IMG/VR virus record: IMGVR_UViG_3300044648_000615
Span: 1 to 23,551 of that record
Reading direction: 5' to 3' (one strand)
Length of the DNA stretch: 23,551 nucleotides
Source of the DNA: a virus
This document shows, in pieces, positions 1 to 7,615 of this stretch (the stretch's first letter is position 1; each line of letters starts with the position of its first letter). A model generated the notes under the pieces. It saw nothing but the letters and a program-made list of their open reading frames with translations. It was not told the origin of the DNA and did not search any database. The position numbers and the translations under genes are program-made.

Positions 1-735
1 TTATTGTTGAGTTGCTGGAGGAAGTATTGACGAAGGAAAAAACCTTCTCGCAAATTCCCTCAGGTCGATTTCCGTCTCGCCGCCATCCTTGAATCGGAAT
101 CTCCATACATTCTGTTGCTCGTCTGAATCCAGTTGCAAAGGGTCATCTGCAAGCGCCAATCCGCCTTTTTCAAGGATTTCTCTGGCTTTCCCGGCGTTCC
201 CGGTTAACAGGGAGTTCAGCGCATCGGGAATTCCCCTTTTCTTCGCTGCGTAGGCTTTGTTCATCCAGGGTGCCATTTCTTCCAGAAGGCCGTATTTCTT
301 GTAAATGTTCGCCATGCGCGTCAGTTCATCCGCATCTTCAAGCAGGTTGCCAGTCAACATGCGCTTGGCAACCATTTCATCCGATGGAATTTGTGTTGCT
401 GGTTTGCTCAGGCTGGAAAGGCCCCCACCATCGGCTTCTACGACAACAGGTGTTTTCGTCAACCCGGTGCTCAGGCCGGGCATCGGGTAACCAGGAGTAG
501 ATGGCTTCTGCTTATCCTGCTGCCATGGAATCACTATCTCATCGTTGGCGGCACGAAGCCGCTCGCGTTTTTCCCTGTTAAAATCTGCCTTGTCGATCCT
601 CGCCCGATGCAACTCCGCCTCGCGCTCACCCGTCTTTCTCAACCGGTTGGCATCCTGCTGCCGGAGCCTCATATCCTGCCCCGTGCGTATACCTTGTGCA
701 AGGCCGCCAGCAAAGGCGCCCAGACTTTCAAGCAT
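1..735 (-). CDS. Putative virion-associated (internal/ejection-type) protein
   Basis: This 244-residue protein opens with a short hydrophobic Gly/Ala stretch (LGAFAGGLAQGI). A long, very charged, Arg/Glu-rich helical segment follows at about residues 18-65, then a proline-rich linker, then a mostly helical C-terminal half. The ATG at 735 overlaps the end of the upstream gene by 8 bp and is preceded by a very strong GGGAGGGGGG ribosome-binding site. The stop codon is the first three bases of the window, so the gene is complete. I recognise no enzyme domain. Position after the nozzle and next to another Gln/Ala-rich internal-type protein suggests one of the small ejection or internal virion proteins of podoviruses. 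That role is inferred from context only. Confidence 0.6.
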   Translation of the reverse strand: MLESLGAFAGGLAQGIRTGQDMRLRQQDANRLRKTGEREAELHRARIDKADFNREKRERLRAANDEIVIPWQQDKQKPSTPGYPMPGLSTGLTKTPVVVEADGGGLSSLSKPATQIPSDEMVAKRMLTGNLLEDADELTRMANIYKKYGLLEEMAPWMNKAYAAKKRGIPDALNSLLTGNAGKAREILEKGGLALADDPLQLDSDEQQNVWRFRFKDGGETEIDLREFARRFFPSSILPPATQQ

Positions 736-1852
736 GGCCCCCCTCCCTATTGTGTTTATTCACTGTCGCCTTGTGCCTCATCAACCCCGAGGCGACATTG
801 AGCCGGTGGATGAAATCCTCTCCTACAAGTTCCACCGCTTTCCTGTTGAGTACCGCTTCGCCATTGGATAAACGGATGGGTTGCACGCCTTCAATCGAAG
901 CTGGAATGGAATCGCTGGTGCCGGTACCGGGGCCTTGTACTATGCCACCGTCCGCATAGCCTTCGCGCTTTACTGTGGATAAACCATAGGCATTGTAGTT
1001 CCTGATAACGCCGCCCGTTCGCAAGCCCAGGGTCCTTATCAGGTAAGCTCCGCCCAGGGTGCCGACCAGACTGCCTAATCCGCTGAGCCCTCCCACTTTA
1101 TTCTGCTGCTGTTGCTGCCATGCATTCAGTTGGCCCTGATACTGGTTCAGCATCAGGTTGCCGCATGAGTTATTCGCGCTGAGGGCGCCGTCATACCAGT
1201 GTTGCGCCGCATTCATGCCGGCGGTATGCACCCCGGCTTTCGTTGCCAGATTGTCAGTGGCGGCGTTACCTGCATTGAGCGCTGCCGCATCGGTAGCTAT
1301 TCCCATGGTGGGCATATTACGCCCAAATTGGGCCATGCCTTGCCGCATGGCCATGCCCTGCAATTCTGTCTCGCGCCGGGCCTTATTCATGGCTCCCGCT
1401 GTGTCTTTGGCAAGCCCAAGGTTGATCTCGTGGGCCAGACCTTGAAACTTGCCTGAATTAGGATTGACTCCCATATGTTCCATCGCCCGTTGGATCGAGT
1501 CCAGGGCGCTATTATAACTTTTTGCGATATCCGCTCCTGCCTCGGCTGCCATCCGCTCTTTACGCTCAGTCGAGTCGAATTCGTTGGCCTCCCTCACCAT
1601 GCGCTCTTCTATCGGCGCAAACAGGTTGCGGTATGCCTGCCATTGCGATTCGGCCCTCGCTGCATTGGCTTCGCTTGAAGCAATCTGTTGATCCACAATT
1701 TTTTGGATCAGCGGATCCTGTACCCTGGCTCTGTCCTTCTCCCATTCGAGCTGTTGTTTTGCCACATCCAGTTGTTGCTGGGCGATATCGGCCTGTTGTT
1801 TTGCCGCCTGCCCAATGAGCGGATCCGGTCTTGGTGGCTTTGAGCTACACAT
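728..1852 (-). CDS. Internal virion/DNA-ejection-type protein with tape-measure-like C-terminal motif
   Basis: The likely start is the ATG at 1852, with GGAG eight bases upstream, giving 374 residues beginning MCSSKPP. An in-frame TTG two codons earlier is less likely. Residues about 15-115 are Gln/Glu/Arg-rich and should form long helices or a coiled coil. The middle is Ala/Met/Asn-rich, and a Gly-rich hydrophobic patch lies near residues 254-278. Residues 300-318 (ADGGIVQGPGTGTSDSIPA) match a motif common at the ends of phage tape-measure and internal virion proteins. The gene overlaps the GNAT gene by 8 bp upstream and the 244-residue gene by 8 bp downstream. A role in genome ejection, analogous to podoviral internal core proteins, is inferred from composition, motif and position. 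Confidence 0.7.
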   Translation of the reverse strand: MCSSKPPRPDPLIGQAAKQQADIAQQQLDVAKQQLEWEKDRARVQDPLIQKIVDQQIASSEANAARAESQWQAYRNLFAPIEERMVREANEFDSTERKERMAAEAGADIAKSYNSALDSIQRAMEHMGVNPNSGKFQGLAHEINLGLAKDTAGAMNKARRETELQGMAMRQGMAQFGRNMPTMGIATDAAALNAGNAATDNLATKAGVHTAGMNAAQHWYDGALSANNSCGNLMLNQYQGQLNAWQQQQQNKVGGLSGLGSLVGTLGGAYLIRTLGLRTGGVIRNYNAYGLSTVKREGYADGGIVQGPGTGTSDSIPASIEGVQPIRLSNGEAVLNRKAVELVGEDFIHRLNVASGLMRHKATVNKHNREGGHA

Positions 1853-2459
1853 TTTCAATCTCCAATATTTTGGTCAATCCATTTTCTACGTGCCTGTAGC
1901 CGAGCAATCGGAAAAATCGTGCGGCCTTACTAACTGTCTTTACGGTAATGTTGATTTCCCGAACGCCAAGCAATTTCATGGCATTCTCGACATACCTTAC
2001 AAAACGCTTGGCAATAGTGCCGCGTCGTGCCTCGGGCAAAAGATACAGCGTGTCTTCCGTGGCAATAAGTGTTTGCGTGTGGGCGCTCTTGTCCAGATAC
2101 ATGGCGCAATTGCCCAGTAACTTCCCTTCGCTCCTTACAGTAAAAAGAAGGTAGCGGCCCGCCTGCTCATACCGGATAAAAGTCTCGTAATCCGGCTGAA
2201 GCGGTAGCCGGTGTCCGTGTCCCTCGGTTTCATTCCAATGGGCGCGATGCAAATGCTTTATTTCTTCTGTAATGTTCTCAATACGCTCTACAGCGAATAC
2301 TATGCGACCGTTATATCGGGGCTTGATCTGTGCAATATCTCTCGGTTGCGCAAGCGTCTCCATGCGGCTGGCGGCAACGCAGATATCAGCGGCCAGATCA
2401 GATGTCAAGGCCAAGCCCATATTTGCCTTGAGCAGCGAAATCAGTTCAATATTCATCAT
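1845..2459 (-). CDS. GNAT-family N-acetyltransferase
   Basis: A protein of about 204 residues with the GNAT pattern: a central beta-strand ending in LYLLPEARRG, followed by the acyl-CoA pyrophosphate-binding turn (RRGTIAKR, the R/QxxGxG/A-type motif A) and a helix. Then come the strand INITV and a C-terminal RFFRLLGYRHVE, typical of motif B (the residue-side 'FxxxLGF/Y' element). The start at 2459 forms an ATGA overlap with the stop of the upstream LamG gene. The longer reading frame from 2531 would run 76 bp into that gene and is less likely. GNATs transfer an acetyl group from acetyl-CoA to an amine; the target here is unknown. Its place among virion genes suggests it modifies a virion or host protein late in infection. 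Confidence 0.78.
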   Translation of the reverse strand: MMNIELISLLKANMGLALTSDLAADICVAASRMETLAQPRDIAQIKPRYNGRIVFAVERIENITEEIKHLHRAHWNETEGHGHRLPLQPDYETFIRYEQAGRYLLFTVRSEGKLLGNCAMYLDKSAHTQTLIATEDTLYLLPEARRGTIAKRFVRYVENAMKLLGVREINITVKTVSKAARFFRLLGYRHVENGLTKILEIENV

Positions 2460-3967
2460 CCATCCATACGTGAAATAAGCTGTTCGAGAGAATCGCGAAC
2501 AGAATTTATGTACGCATACAACGCCTCGCATTCAGCTTGAGTAGGGGGAGCAGAGAATGTAAGTGCGCGAAAGGCGGGAAGCGCTATTCGGTTTCCGCGT
2601 CGTCCGGTCAGTGTCTCAAGCATGGTTTTCAGCCAGGGAGGTGTTCCAACCGGAATGCCAGGCTTCTTGATATAAGTCGCTTCAGCAGGTTTGCTGAAAA
2701 GCGCGGATTCAATCACAACCCCGTCACTTATCGCTTTGGAGCTTGCTTTATTGATTTGGATGCAGAAAGTGGCGACAAGAATGTGTATCTGGGTAATTAC
2801 GCCCGTTCCGCCAGCATTGGCTTGCATGGAGGGCGTCCCGACAAGCGTGCCACTGCCGATGGATATAGGGAGGGCGTCACCTGCATTAAACTGCGCCAGG
2901 TCGGCTTCAATCAGGGTATGAGTTTGCGTGATTGCTCCGCCTGGCAATATCTTCCCTTGGGTCAATGCGCCCATCCTGAGCATGTGCGCCTGACTTACTT
3001 TCCCTGTGTCCCAGGTTCTGGCTGGTGCAATTACAGCACTCGCCAGGGCAATACCTCTGGTAATGCCGACAGTGCTACCCAGGTTGGATTGAACGAGGGC
3101 AGTCGTCGCAAGAATTTGATTCTGCTCGATCTTGCCCGTATTGGCGCCACCCGCCTGTGTTAATCCCGCAACAGCAAGCGCGCGATGTTGAGCAATTTCT
3201 CCGGCGCTGCCGCTATTTGCCTGTATTGCAGCTACACCATTTAATGCAAGCCTTGTATCACCGGGCCACAGTTTTCTTGCAGGAGCCTTGAATAGCTGCC
3301 ATGGGTTTTGGTGCAGCGAGAATACTTCGGCGGGAGCAAAAGCCCGGTCAAAAATTCCGACCGTATCGATGTCGCCATTGAAAACATATGATGAGGTGCC
3401 AGCAAGACCATACGCTCCTACGTATACCGTTCGCGCTGCGGACGGCGCAGTAGCTGAGCTAATGGCGACCTGGATACCATTTACATACAGGATACGGTTC
3501 GAGCCATCGAAAACGCCACAAACAAAATCTCTTTGAGATACTGCTGGTTGCCCTCCAATGCAACCTTCAACGGCGGCATTGTTGACGATCCAGCAGTATT
3601 TTCCAGAGGTATTCAGCCCAAGGAAAAACCCGCTGGCAAAGTCTGTCTCGACGATACGCGCATAAGAACTCAGAGAAGCCGGCCTGCACCATGCGAATAC
3701 CGTAAAAGTCGCTCCGGGAGTTACCGGCCTCGCACTTTGGAGCCTTGTTGTCGATCCATCAAAATATAGAGTCCTGCCTTGATTCCTTATAGCAAGGGCA
3801 GGAGCGGCCGCCGCGCCAGATGAAAAATTATTGCGGGTGGCAATATCTCGGGCGAACTGTTCGGTCAAAGGCGCGACAATGACCGCACCTCGTTTCCAAT
3901 AAGGGGCAAGCTCAACCGAGACTTGCGGCCGTGCATTAAACCTGCCAGACAGGATTATTTCAGCCAC
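2456..3967 (-). CDS. LamG/concanavalin-like domain structural protein with 22-residue repeats
   Basis: A 503-residue protein starting at GTG 3967, immediately after the TAA of the preceding gene; no internal ATG offers a better start. Residues about 60-220 look like a LamG/concanavalin A-type jelly roll: LYFDGSTTRLQ, then TFTVFAWCRP, RILYVNGIQVA and FNGDIDTVGIFDRAFAPAEV. After the family-typical NPWQLF linker, residues 243-419 are eight tandem repeats of 22 residues (one has 23), consensus xxAxLxQxNxGxTGxIxQxHxL. The last ~78 residues form a separate domain ending in a predicted helix. This is probably a virion decoration or fibre-like protein that binds carbohydrate or forms an extended beta-structure. 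Its position between the small structural genes and the GNAT gene supports a virion role; the ligand is unknown. Confidence 0.72.
   Translation of the reverse strand: MAEIILSGRFNARPQVSVELAPYWKRGAVIVAPLTEQFARDIATRNNFSSGAAAAPALAIRNQGRTLYFDGSTTRLQSARPVTPGATFTVFAWCRPASLSSYARIVETDFASGFFLGLNTSGKYCWIVNNAAVEGCIGGQPAVSQRDFVCGVFDGSNRILYVNGIQVAISSATAPSAARTVYVGAYGLAGTSSYVFNGDIDTVGIFDRAFAPAEVFSLHQNPWQLFKAPARKLWPGDTRLALNGVAAIQANSGSAGEIAQHRALAVAGLTQAGGANTGKIEQNQILATTALVQSNLGSTVGITRGIALASAVIAPARTWDTGKVSQAHMLRMGALTQGKILPGGAITQTHTLIEADLAQFNAGDALPISIGSGTLVGTPSMQANAGGTGVITQIHILVATFCIQINKASSKAISDGVVIESALFSKPAEATYIKKPGIPVGTPPWLKTMLETLTGRRGNRIALPAFRALTFSAPPTQAECEALYAYINSVRDSLEQLISRMDG
2711..3241 (-). repeat. Eight tandem 66-bp units encoding 22-residue repeats
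   Basis: Within the LamG-domain protein, residues 243-419 divide into eight consecutive units of 22, 22, 22, 22, 22, 23, 22 and 22 residues. Conserved positions are a hydrophobic residue before Gln (xLxQ), then Asn/Gly, Gly-x-Ile, Gln-x-His and Leu. The DNA has diverged between units, so the array is conserved at protein level only. The period and the alternating hydrophobic/polar pattern fit an extended beta-structure. Confidence 0.8.
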
Positions 3968-4402
3968 TTAGGCAGATATCCCTGTAATGTCTGCGCGATA
4001 GACGTTACCTGACATAAGGGCTACCCCCATGTCGTTTTTAACGACCAGCTTCAGGTAACGGCTGATTGGCAGACCTTGCAAGCTGAAAAGCTTCCGGTGC
4101 ACGTTCGTGTCATTGCACGGCAATGTGCCAATCCAATGCAGGTCAGCCTCGTTGGTGGCATCGGCTCCGCCTTCCGGGCCGCTCCCAAAATTCACATTAT
4201 CGAGCGATAGTTTTGCGAATAATATGAGTTGGCGGCTGCCGGTTGGAGTCCCGTTAGGATCGCATTCAATCTCTAAAGTAATATCCAGCGGGATAGCAGG
4301 TCCGAGATCAATGGCTGACGAAGTTATGTAGGTGCCGCTAGCCAGCGTTCCCAGATTGAGCACGACGCTGCGTGCGCTCTGCGCTTGGGTAAATGTTGCC
4401 AT
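3968..4402 (-). CDS. Small phage structural protein, unknown role
   Basis: A 144-residue protein starting at ATG 4402, 33 bp after the preceding stop; no strong Shine-Dalgarno is visible. It is rich in Ser/Thr/Gly and alternating hydrophobic residues, as expected of a beta-sandwich. Short segments such as LDITLEIECDPNG, QLILFAKLSLDNVNFG and SRYLKLVVKND read as successive strands. No signal peptide, membrane segment or catalytic motif is visible. It lies between another small beta-rich protein and the LamG-repeat protein, all with direct or near-direct junctions. A minor structural, tail-decoration or head-fibre role is plausible, but this is inference from the neighbourhood. Confidence 0.6.
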   Translation of the reverse strand: MATFTQAQSARSVVLNLGTLASGTYITSSAIDLGPAIPLDITLEIECDPNGTPTGSRQLILFAKLSLDNVNFGSGPEGGADATNEADLHWIGTLPCNDTNVHRKLFSLQGLPISRYLKLVVKNDMGVALMSGNVYRADITGISA

Positions 4403-4435
4403 AGTTTGATTTCGGGAATATCGCCAGGAGTTGAG

Positions 4436-4819
4436 TTAGGTGGGCTGGGAGCTCGTGTAAGTCAGGCTTGGGAAATTGACTGTATTGCCGCTCGTTACCA
4501 CCTGATCGGTGGTTTCATCGGTCACCAGCAAGACCTTGCCCACGTTGTCCGTGAATGCAATGTGAAGATCCGGCGCGCTGCCCGAATTGGCCGAGGCTGT
4601 TCCGCTGCGTGCCGCGACTGTCAGCACGCGTGCTGCGCCGTCGGCACCTGACAGTGCATAATCTCCGGGCGCCATTGCAACCGCACAAATTGCATTAGCA
4701 TTAACGGTTGCATAACTGTCAGCAAAGGAATATGCCTTTAACAGCAGCATGCGGCCCGCATTGTTTTTTATCGCATTCAATCCACCATCCAGTACATCGG
4801 AATGAACATACTTCGCCAT
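4436..4819 (-). CDS. Small phage structural protein, unknown role
   Basis: A 127-residue protein from ATG 4819, with AAAAGGA six bases upstream. It starts MAKYVHSDVLDGGLNAIKNN and continues as a beta-rich, Ala/Ser/Thr-rich protein with the phrase DLHIAFTDNVGKVLLVTDET. This resembles a widespread small phage virion protein of unknown function in which a 'tossed' N-terminal helix precedes a beta-barrel. It is the first gene after a strong intrinsic terminator, only 21 nt from the U-tract. It probably belongs to the same minor structural module as the next two genes; I cannot assign a precise position in the virion. Confidence 0.6.
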   Translation of the reverse strand: MAKYVHSDVLDGGLNAIKNNAGRMLLLKAYSFADSYATVNANAICAVAMAPGDYALSGADGAARVLTVAARSGTASANSGSAPDLHIAFTDNVGKVLLVTDETTDQVVTSGNTVNFPSLTYTSSQPT

Positions 4820-4840
4820 ACAATTCCTTTTCTCATAGTC

Positions 4841-4868
4841 AAAAAAAGCCGCCCGAATAGGGGCGGCT
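4841..4868 (-). terminator. Intrinsic terminator after the tail nozzle gene
   Basis: On the minus strand an 8-bp perfect stem (AGCCGCCC at 4847-4854 pairing with GGGCGGCT at 4861-4868) with a 6-nt loop is followed by seven Ts (4847-4841). It lies 108 bp past the nozzle stop and 21 bp before the next start codon. The next gene therefore has no room for its own promoter between the two. Confidence 0.9.
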
Positions 4869-4928
4869 GCGTTTGGGCGACAAAAATCAGGAAGAAAAAC
4901 TGCTTGAAATACCTTTAGCGGCTCGAGA

Positions 4929-4964
4929 GCACTCCCTGGAGTGCCAATCCGGCCCCTCGATTGG
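4929..4964 (-). promoter_or_regulatory. Pair of adjacent hairpins downstream of the nozzle gene
   Basis: Two perfect 6-bp hairpins lie side by side in the 157-bp spacer after the nozzle stop: GCACTC/GAGTGC with a 4-nt loop (4929-4944) and CCAATC/GATTGG with a 9-nt loop (4944-4964). Neither is followed by a U-tract, so they are not classic terminators. They could protect the 3' end of the upstream message or be a processing site. The function is unknown. Confidence 0.45.
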
Positions 4965-4976
4965 GACTTATGGTAG

Positions 4977-7013
4977 TTATGCCTGCTTCAATCCATCCAT
5001 TGTTTCAGCCAGGACAAGGCTGTTTACCTTCACATTGCCGGATAGCACAAACTCCACGTTATCGGCCTTATAGCCGCCGGGAAGCCGAAATGCCCTGTTA
5101 TTCTTGACCTGTTTGGTAAACTTCAGCGACCCGTCGCTCCATAATTGAAATTGCAGGGAGTCTATGGATAAGAGGGGAATATCCTGGGTCGCATCACCCC
5201 CGATCTCGTATTCACCGAGACAGGTATCTGCCAGTCCGTCATTCATGGAATAAGAACTGATCAATGTCTGGTTGGCAGCGATAGCCTCCTTATAGGAGGA
5301 TTGCGCCGCTGCTCTTTCTTCTTCCGTCATTTCAAAATCGGCATCGATCTTCCCCGCACCATAATTAAGCGGTGGAGCAGTAACGAACCGTTTGCTTTTC
5401 CACTCATAGAAAAGCTTGGCTCCCGTATCCCCTTCCCATTCGTAGATTTTCTTGTTTGTGGCGATGTAAAGCTTGCCGGTTATGGGATCTGTCCAGACGC
5501 AACTGATGTTCTGGTTGATTTTTGTAAAGGATGCATCCTCCGCCTTATCGATCACGAACATCAGGGAGCTCTCACCAGCCGAATAGCCACAGTAATAGCG
5601 GTTATCGGCAGAGGTCGCGATAAAGGTATCGGGATTCAGTTCGGACCACTCCTTCTGGGTAAACAAATCTTTGGTGACAATATCGCTACTTGCCCCGATC
5701 ATTACCATTCCTTGCGGAGCGGGATACCCGATGCCAAATGCAAAATTCGCTACTCCTCGTTTCGAGCTGCAAGGCCAAGCCACCCCCAGCTTCTCCATTC
5801 CTCCGCCCATGGTCGCAGGCTCAACCCCGGTCAGGGTGAAGGGGTTGCCCTTGGTCATGCCAACCAATGTGGTTCCCATTGCAGCGATGGCTACAATTTC
5901 CTGGTCGTATGTTTGTCGATACGAAGTAGGCCAGGCGTAAGGTTTGAACGGTTCCGAGAAAAGCACCTCATTACCCGTGAATCCTGCGGCAATTCCATTC
6001 GCAAGCATAACAATGCCTTTCATGTTGACCGGGGGCATTTCCCAGTTCGTGGAGGGCAGTATTTCTCCCAGGGCAATAACCGTATCAGGAACAGTATCGC
6101 TGTAACTTTTTGTAACCGCTGAAAGTGTTGCGACATAGCGATACTCGGTCCCTGACGAAGTGGTAAGCGTCCGATAGATGCGCTTGTTCATCCCCCCGGT
6201 ATTGTGTGGCGCCTGGCGCTTCCACCTCCCACCACCGGCGTAGACCTGGTCTGTAGAAAGGGATATGACTACCTTTTTGGTTACCGGATCCACGCTTATC
6301 AGAATGAATTGACCGTTCAAGTCAGTCACGCCTGATACCGATTCAAACTGGATTTCCTCGCGCGCTCTTAAACCGAAGACGGTATCAAGGCTGATTTCCA
6401 TTTGGCCGGCAACTGGAGAATTCCTGGAAACAGCAGTAATTGTCCCGGAATTGGGGGGTGCTGAGTCCAGATTTGAAATCATCCAGGTTGCGTCTATCTT
6501 TCCACTGGTCACTATCGAAGCGGGAGAAGGTTGCGACTCTTCCCCCCATTGCGTGACAAATGTATAAACATAGGCACGGGAAGTCACTGCTCCGCTTCCA
6601 CCCGACGCAGTCACCAGTGGCTCGCTAACCGGGGGTGTAACCCCAAGTACATAGCAGGTGGACGGATAAGTATTGGTGCCCGCTGTTGCCATTTCAAAGT
6701 TGGAGGTGCGCGGCTCCCCGTCACCCGTGTAGTAGAACCGCTGAAGCGTATCCCCTGCAACAGGCGAGCGGGCTACATCGACATCCCTGCTCCAGACGAG
6801 CCACTTTTCGCTCCCATCCTTTTCCATCCTGAACATCGACTGGATTTCGCCATTGATCTGGGGAGAAAAAACAAGTAGCGGCGCGTTCCTGGGCCGCAAG
6901 TCGCCAGCGGCAAGGTTGCAATTGGTCGCCGTCTGCGCCTGGTTCGAGCTGAGCAAGTGCTTTGCCAGCCGCGGCACAAGGCCGGAGAATCCGGAAATCC
7001 TGAATGCGCTCAC
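4977..7013 (-). CDS. Tail nozzle protein, T7 gp12 (tail tubular B)-like
   Basis: A 678-residue protein starting at GTG 7013 (AGGAG upstream), with a GTGA overlap with the endolysin stop. The N-terminus, with SGLVPRLAKHLLSSNQAQTA and NCNLAAGDLRPRNAP, is typical of podoviral nozzle proteins, which begin with a 'GG.../P...LP..QA..A.N..l..G.l.p' pattern. Fibronectin-like or insertion segments follow (YVYTFVTQWGEESQPSP, then KRIYRTLTTSSGTEYRYVA). A beta-propeller-like region has blades such as MKGIVMLANGIAAGFTGNEV and GMVMIGASSDIVTKDLF. Nozzle proteins form the hexameric distal tube of the short tail and gate DNA exit. The length is within the usual 600-800 residues. Context within the structural operon agrees. 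Confidence 0.8.
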   Translation of the reverse strand: MSAFRISGFSGLVPRLAKHLLSSNQAQTATNCNLAAGDLRPRNAPLLVFSPQINGEIQSMFRMEKDGSEKWLVWSRDVDVARSPVAGDTLQRFYYTGDGEPRTSNFEMATAGTNTYPSTCYVLGVTPPVSEPLVTASGGSGAVTSRAYVYTFVTQWGEESQPSPASIVTSGKIDATWMISNLDSAPPNSGTITAVSRNSPVAGQMEISLDTVFGLRAREEIQFESVSGVTDLNGQFILISVDPVTKKVVISLSTDQVYAGGGRWKRQAPHNTGGMNKRIYRTLTTSSGTEYRYVATLSAVTKSYSDTVPDTVIALGEILPSTNWEMPPVNMKGIVMLANGIAAGFTGNEVLFSEPFKPYAWPTSYRQTYDQEIVAIAAMGTTLVGMTKGNPFTLTGVEPATMGGGMEKLGVAWPCSSKRGVANFAFGIGYPAPQGMVMIGASSDIVTKDLFTQKEWSELNPDTFIATSADNRYYCGYSAGESSLMFVIDKAEDASFTKINQNISCVWTDPITGKLYIATNKKIYEWEGDTGAKLFYEWKSKRFVTAPPLNYGAGKIDADFEMTEEERAAAQSSYKEAIAANQTLISSYSMNDGLADTCLGEYEIGGDATQDIPLLSIDSLQFQLWSDGSLKFTKQVKNNRAFRLPGGYKADNVEFVLSGNVKVNSLVLAETMDGLKQA

Positions 7014-7564
7014 CCCGCCAGCTCTCCTGTTCCGGGAGAGCTATCCTGCTGTAAATCAGTTCCTCGTCCCTCGCATAATGCCCGTTCCTTGGCACGCCTC
7101 TTCACGAGCCCCGGCAGTACTTTTTTACCGGGGCCATACTTGAATGCCTCTATGCGCTGACACGCTTCCGCATACCGTCCGGCATTGAGCAGGTCGATAA
7201 GATTAGGCGGTTTTCCAGGTAAGGCTTTTCGGCAGAATGCACCGACACCGATGTTATAAGCGAGGCTCACATACGCCTCATACTCATGCTGATATAGAGG
7301 CACAGTCACGCAGCGTCTGACTCCAGCCGCATAAACATCCTCGATTTCATCCAGCAACCGGATCAAAGACCTCTCAGGAGTTGTCTTGTCTCCCACTTTC
7401 ACGCCCATAGTCGTACCAAACCCGATGGTGGGGACATCCCCGCGCACAGGGATATATGCTTCATCCTTATACCCCTCGTTCACCGCGATTCCAACCAGTG
7501 TTGATGCAGCCACCACTAATAACGCTACAGCGGACCTGCCTTGGCTAAACAATGGCTTACTCAT
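7010..7564 (-). CDS. SAR-type endolysin, GH24 lysozyme
   Basis: A 184-residue protein from ATG 7564, with GAGGA eight bases upstream. Residues about 11-28 are a weakly hydrophobic Ala/Val/Ser/Gly segment with no charged residue (VALLVVAASTLVGIAV). This is a typical signal-anchor-release sequence that exports the enzyme by Sec and holds it in the inner membrane until the membrane is depolarised. The GH24 core follows: E30 in NEGYKDEAYIP, T46 in DVPTIGFGTT, then YVSLAYNIGVGAFC and the C-terminal LPGLVKRRAKERALC. The Asp expected nine residues after Glu is a Pro here (P39); D43 is the nearest acid. It cleaves peptidoglycan glycan strands during lysis. Cys residues (C85, C111 and others) could form isomerising disulfides. 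Confidence 0.9.
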   Translation of the reverse strand: MSKPLFSQGRSAVALLVVAASTLVGIAVNEGYKDEAYIPVRGDVPTIGFGTTMGVKVGDKTTPERSLIRLLDEIEDVYAAGVRRCVTVPLYQHEYEAYVSLAYNIGVGAFCRKALPGKPPNLIDLLNAGRYAEACQRIEAFKYGPGKKVLPGLVKRRAKERALCEGRGTDLQQDSSPGTGELAG

Positions 7565-7615
7565 CTTTCGATTCCTCGTGTTCCATGCTTATTTATGCGT
7601 ATCGGTATGCAGGTG

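Noticed and set aside
1845-2531. A longer GNAT protein starting at 2531
   Set aside because: It would overlap the upstream gene by 76 bp. The ATG at 2459 gives a clean ATGA junction and begins at the expected place for the fold.
2537-3163. A long open reading frame on the plus strand (208 codons)
   Set aside because: It lies antisense to the repeat region of the LamG protein, is Arg/Cys/Gly-rich without recognisable domains, and reflects the periodic codon use of the real gene.
5301-6122. A plus-strand open reading frame of 273 codons
   Set aside because: It is fully antisense to the tail nozzle gene, rich in Arg, Cys and His, has no convincing ribosome-binding site or family, and no other plus-strand gene is supported nearby.
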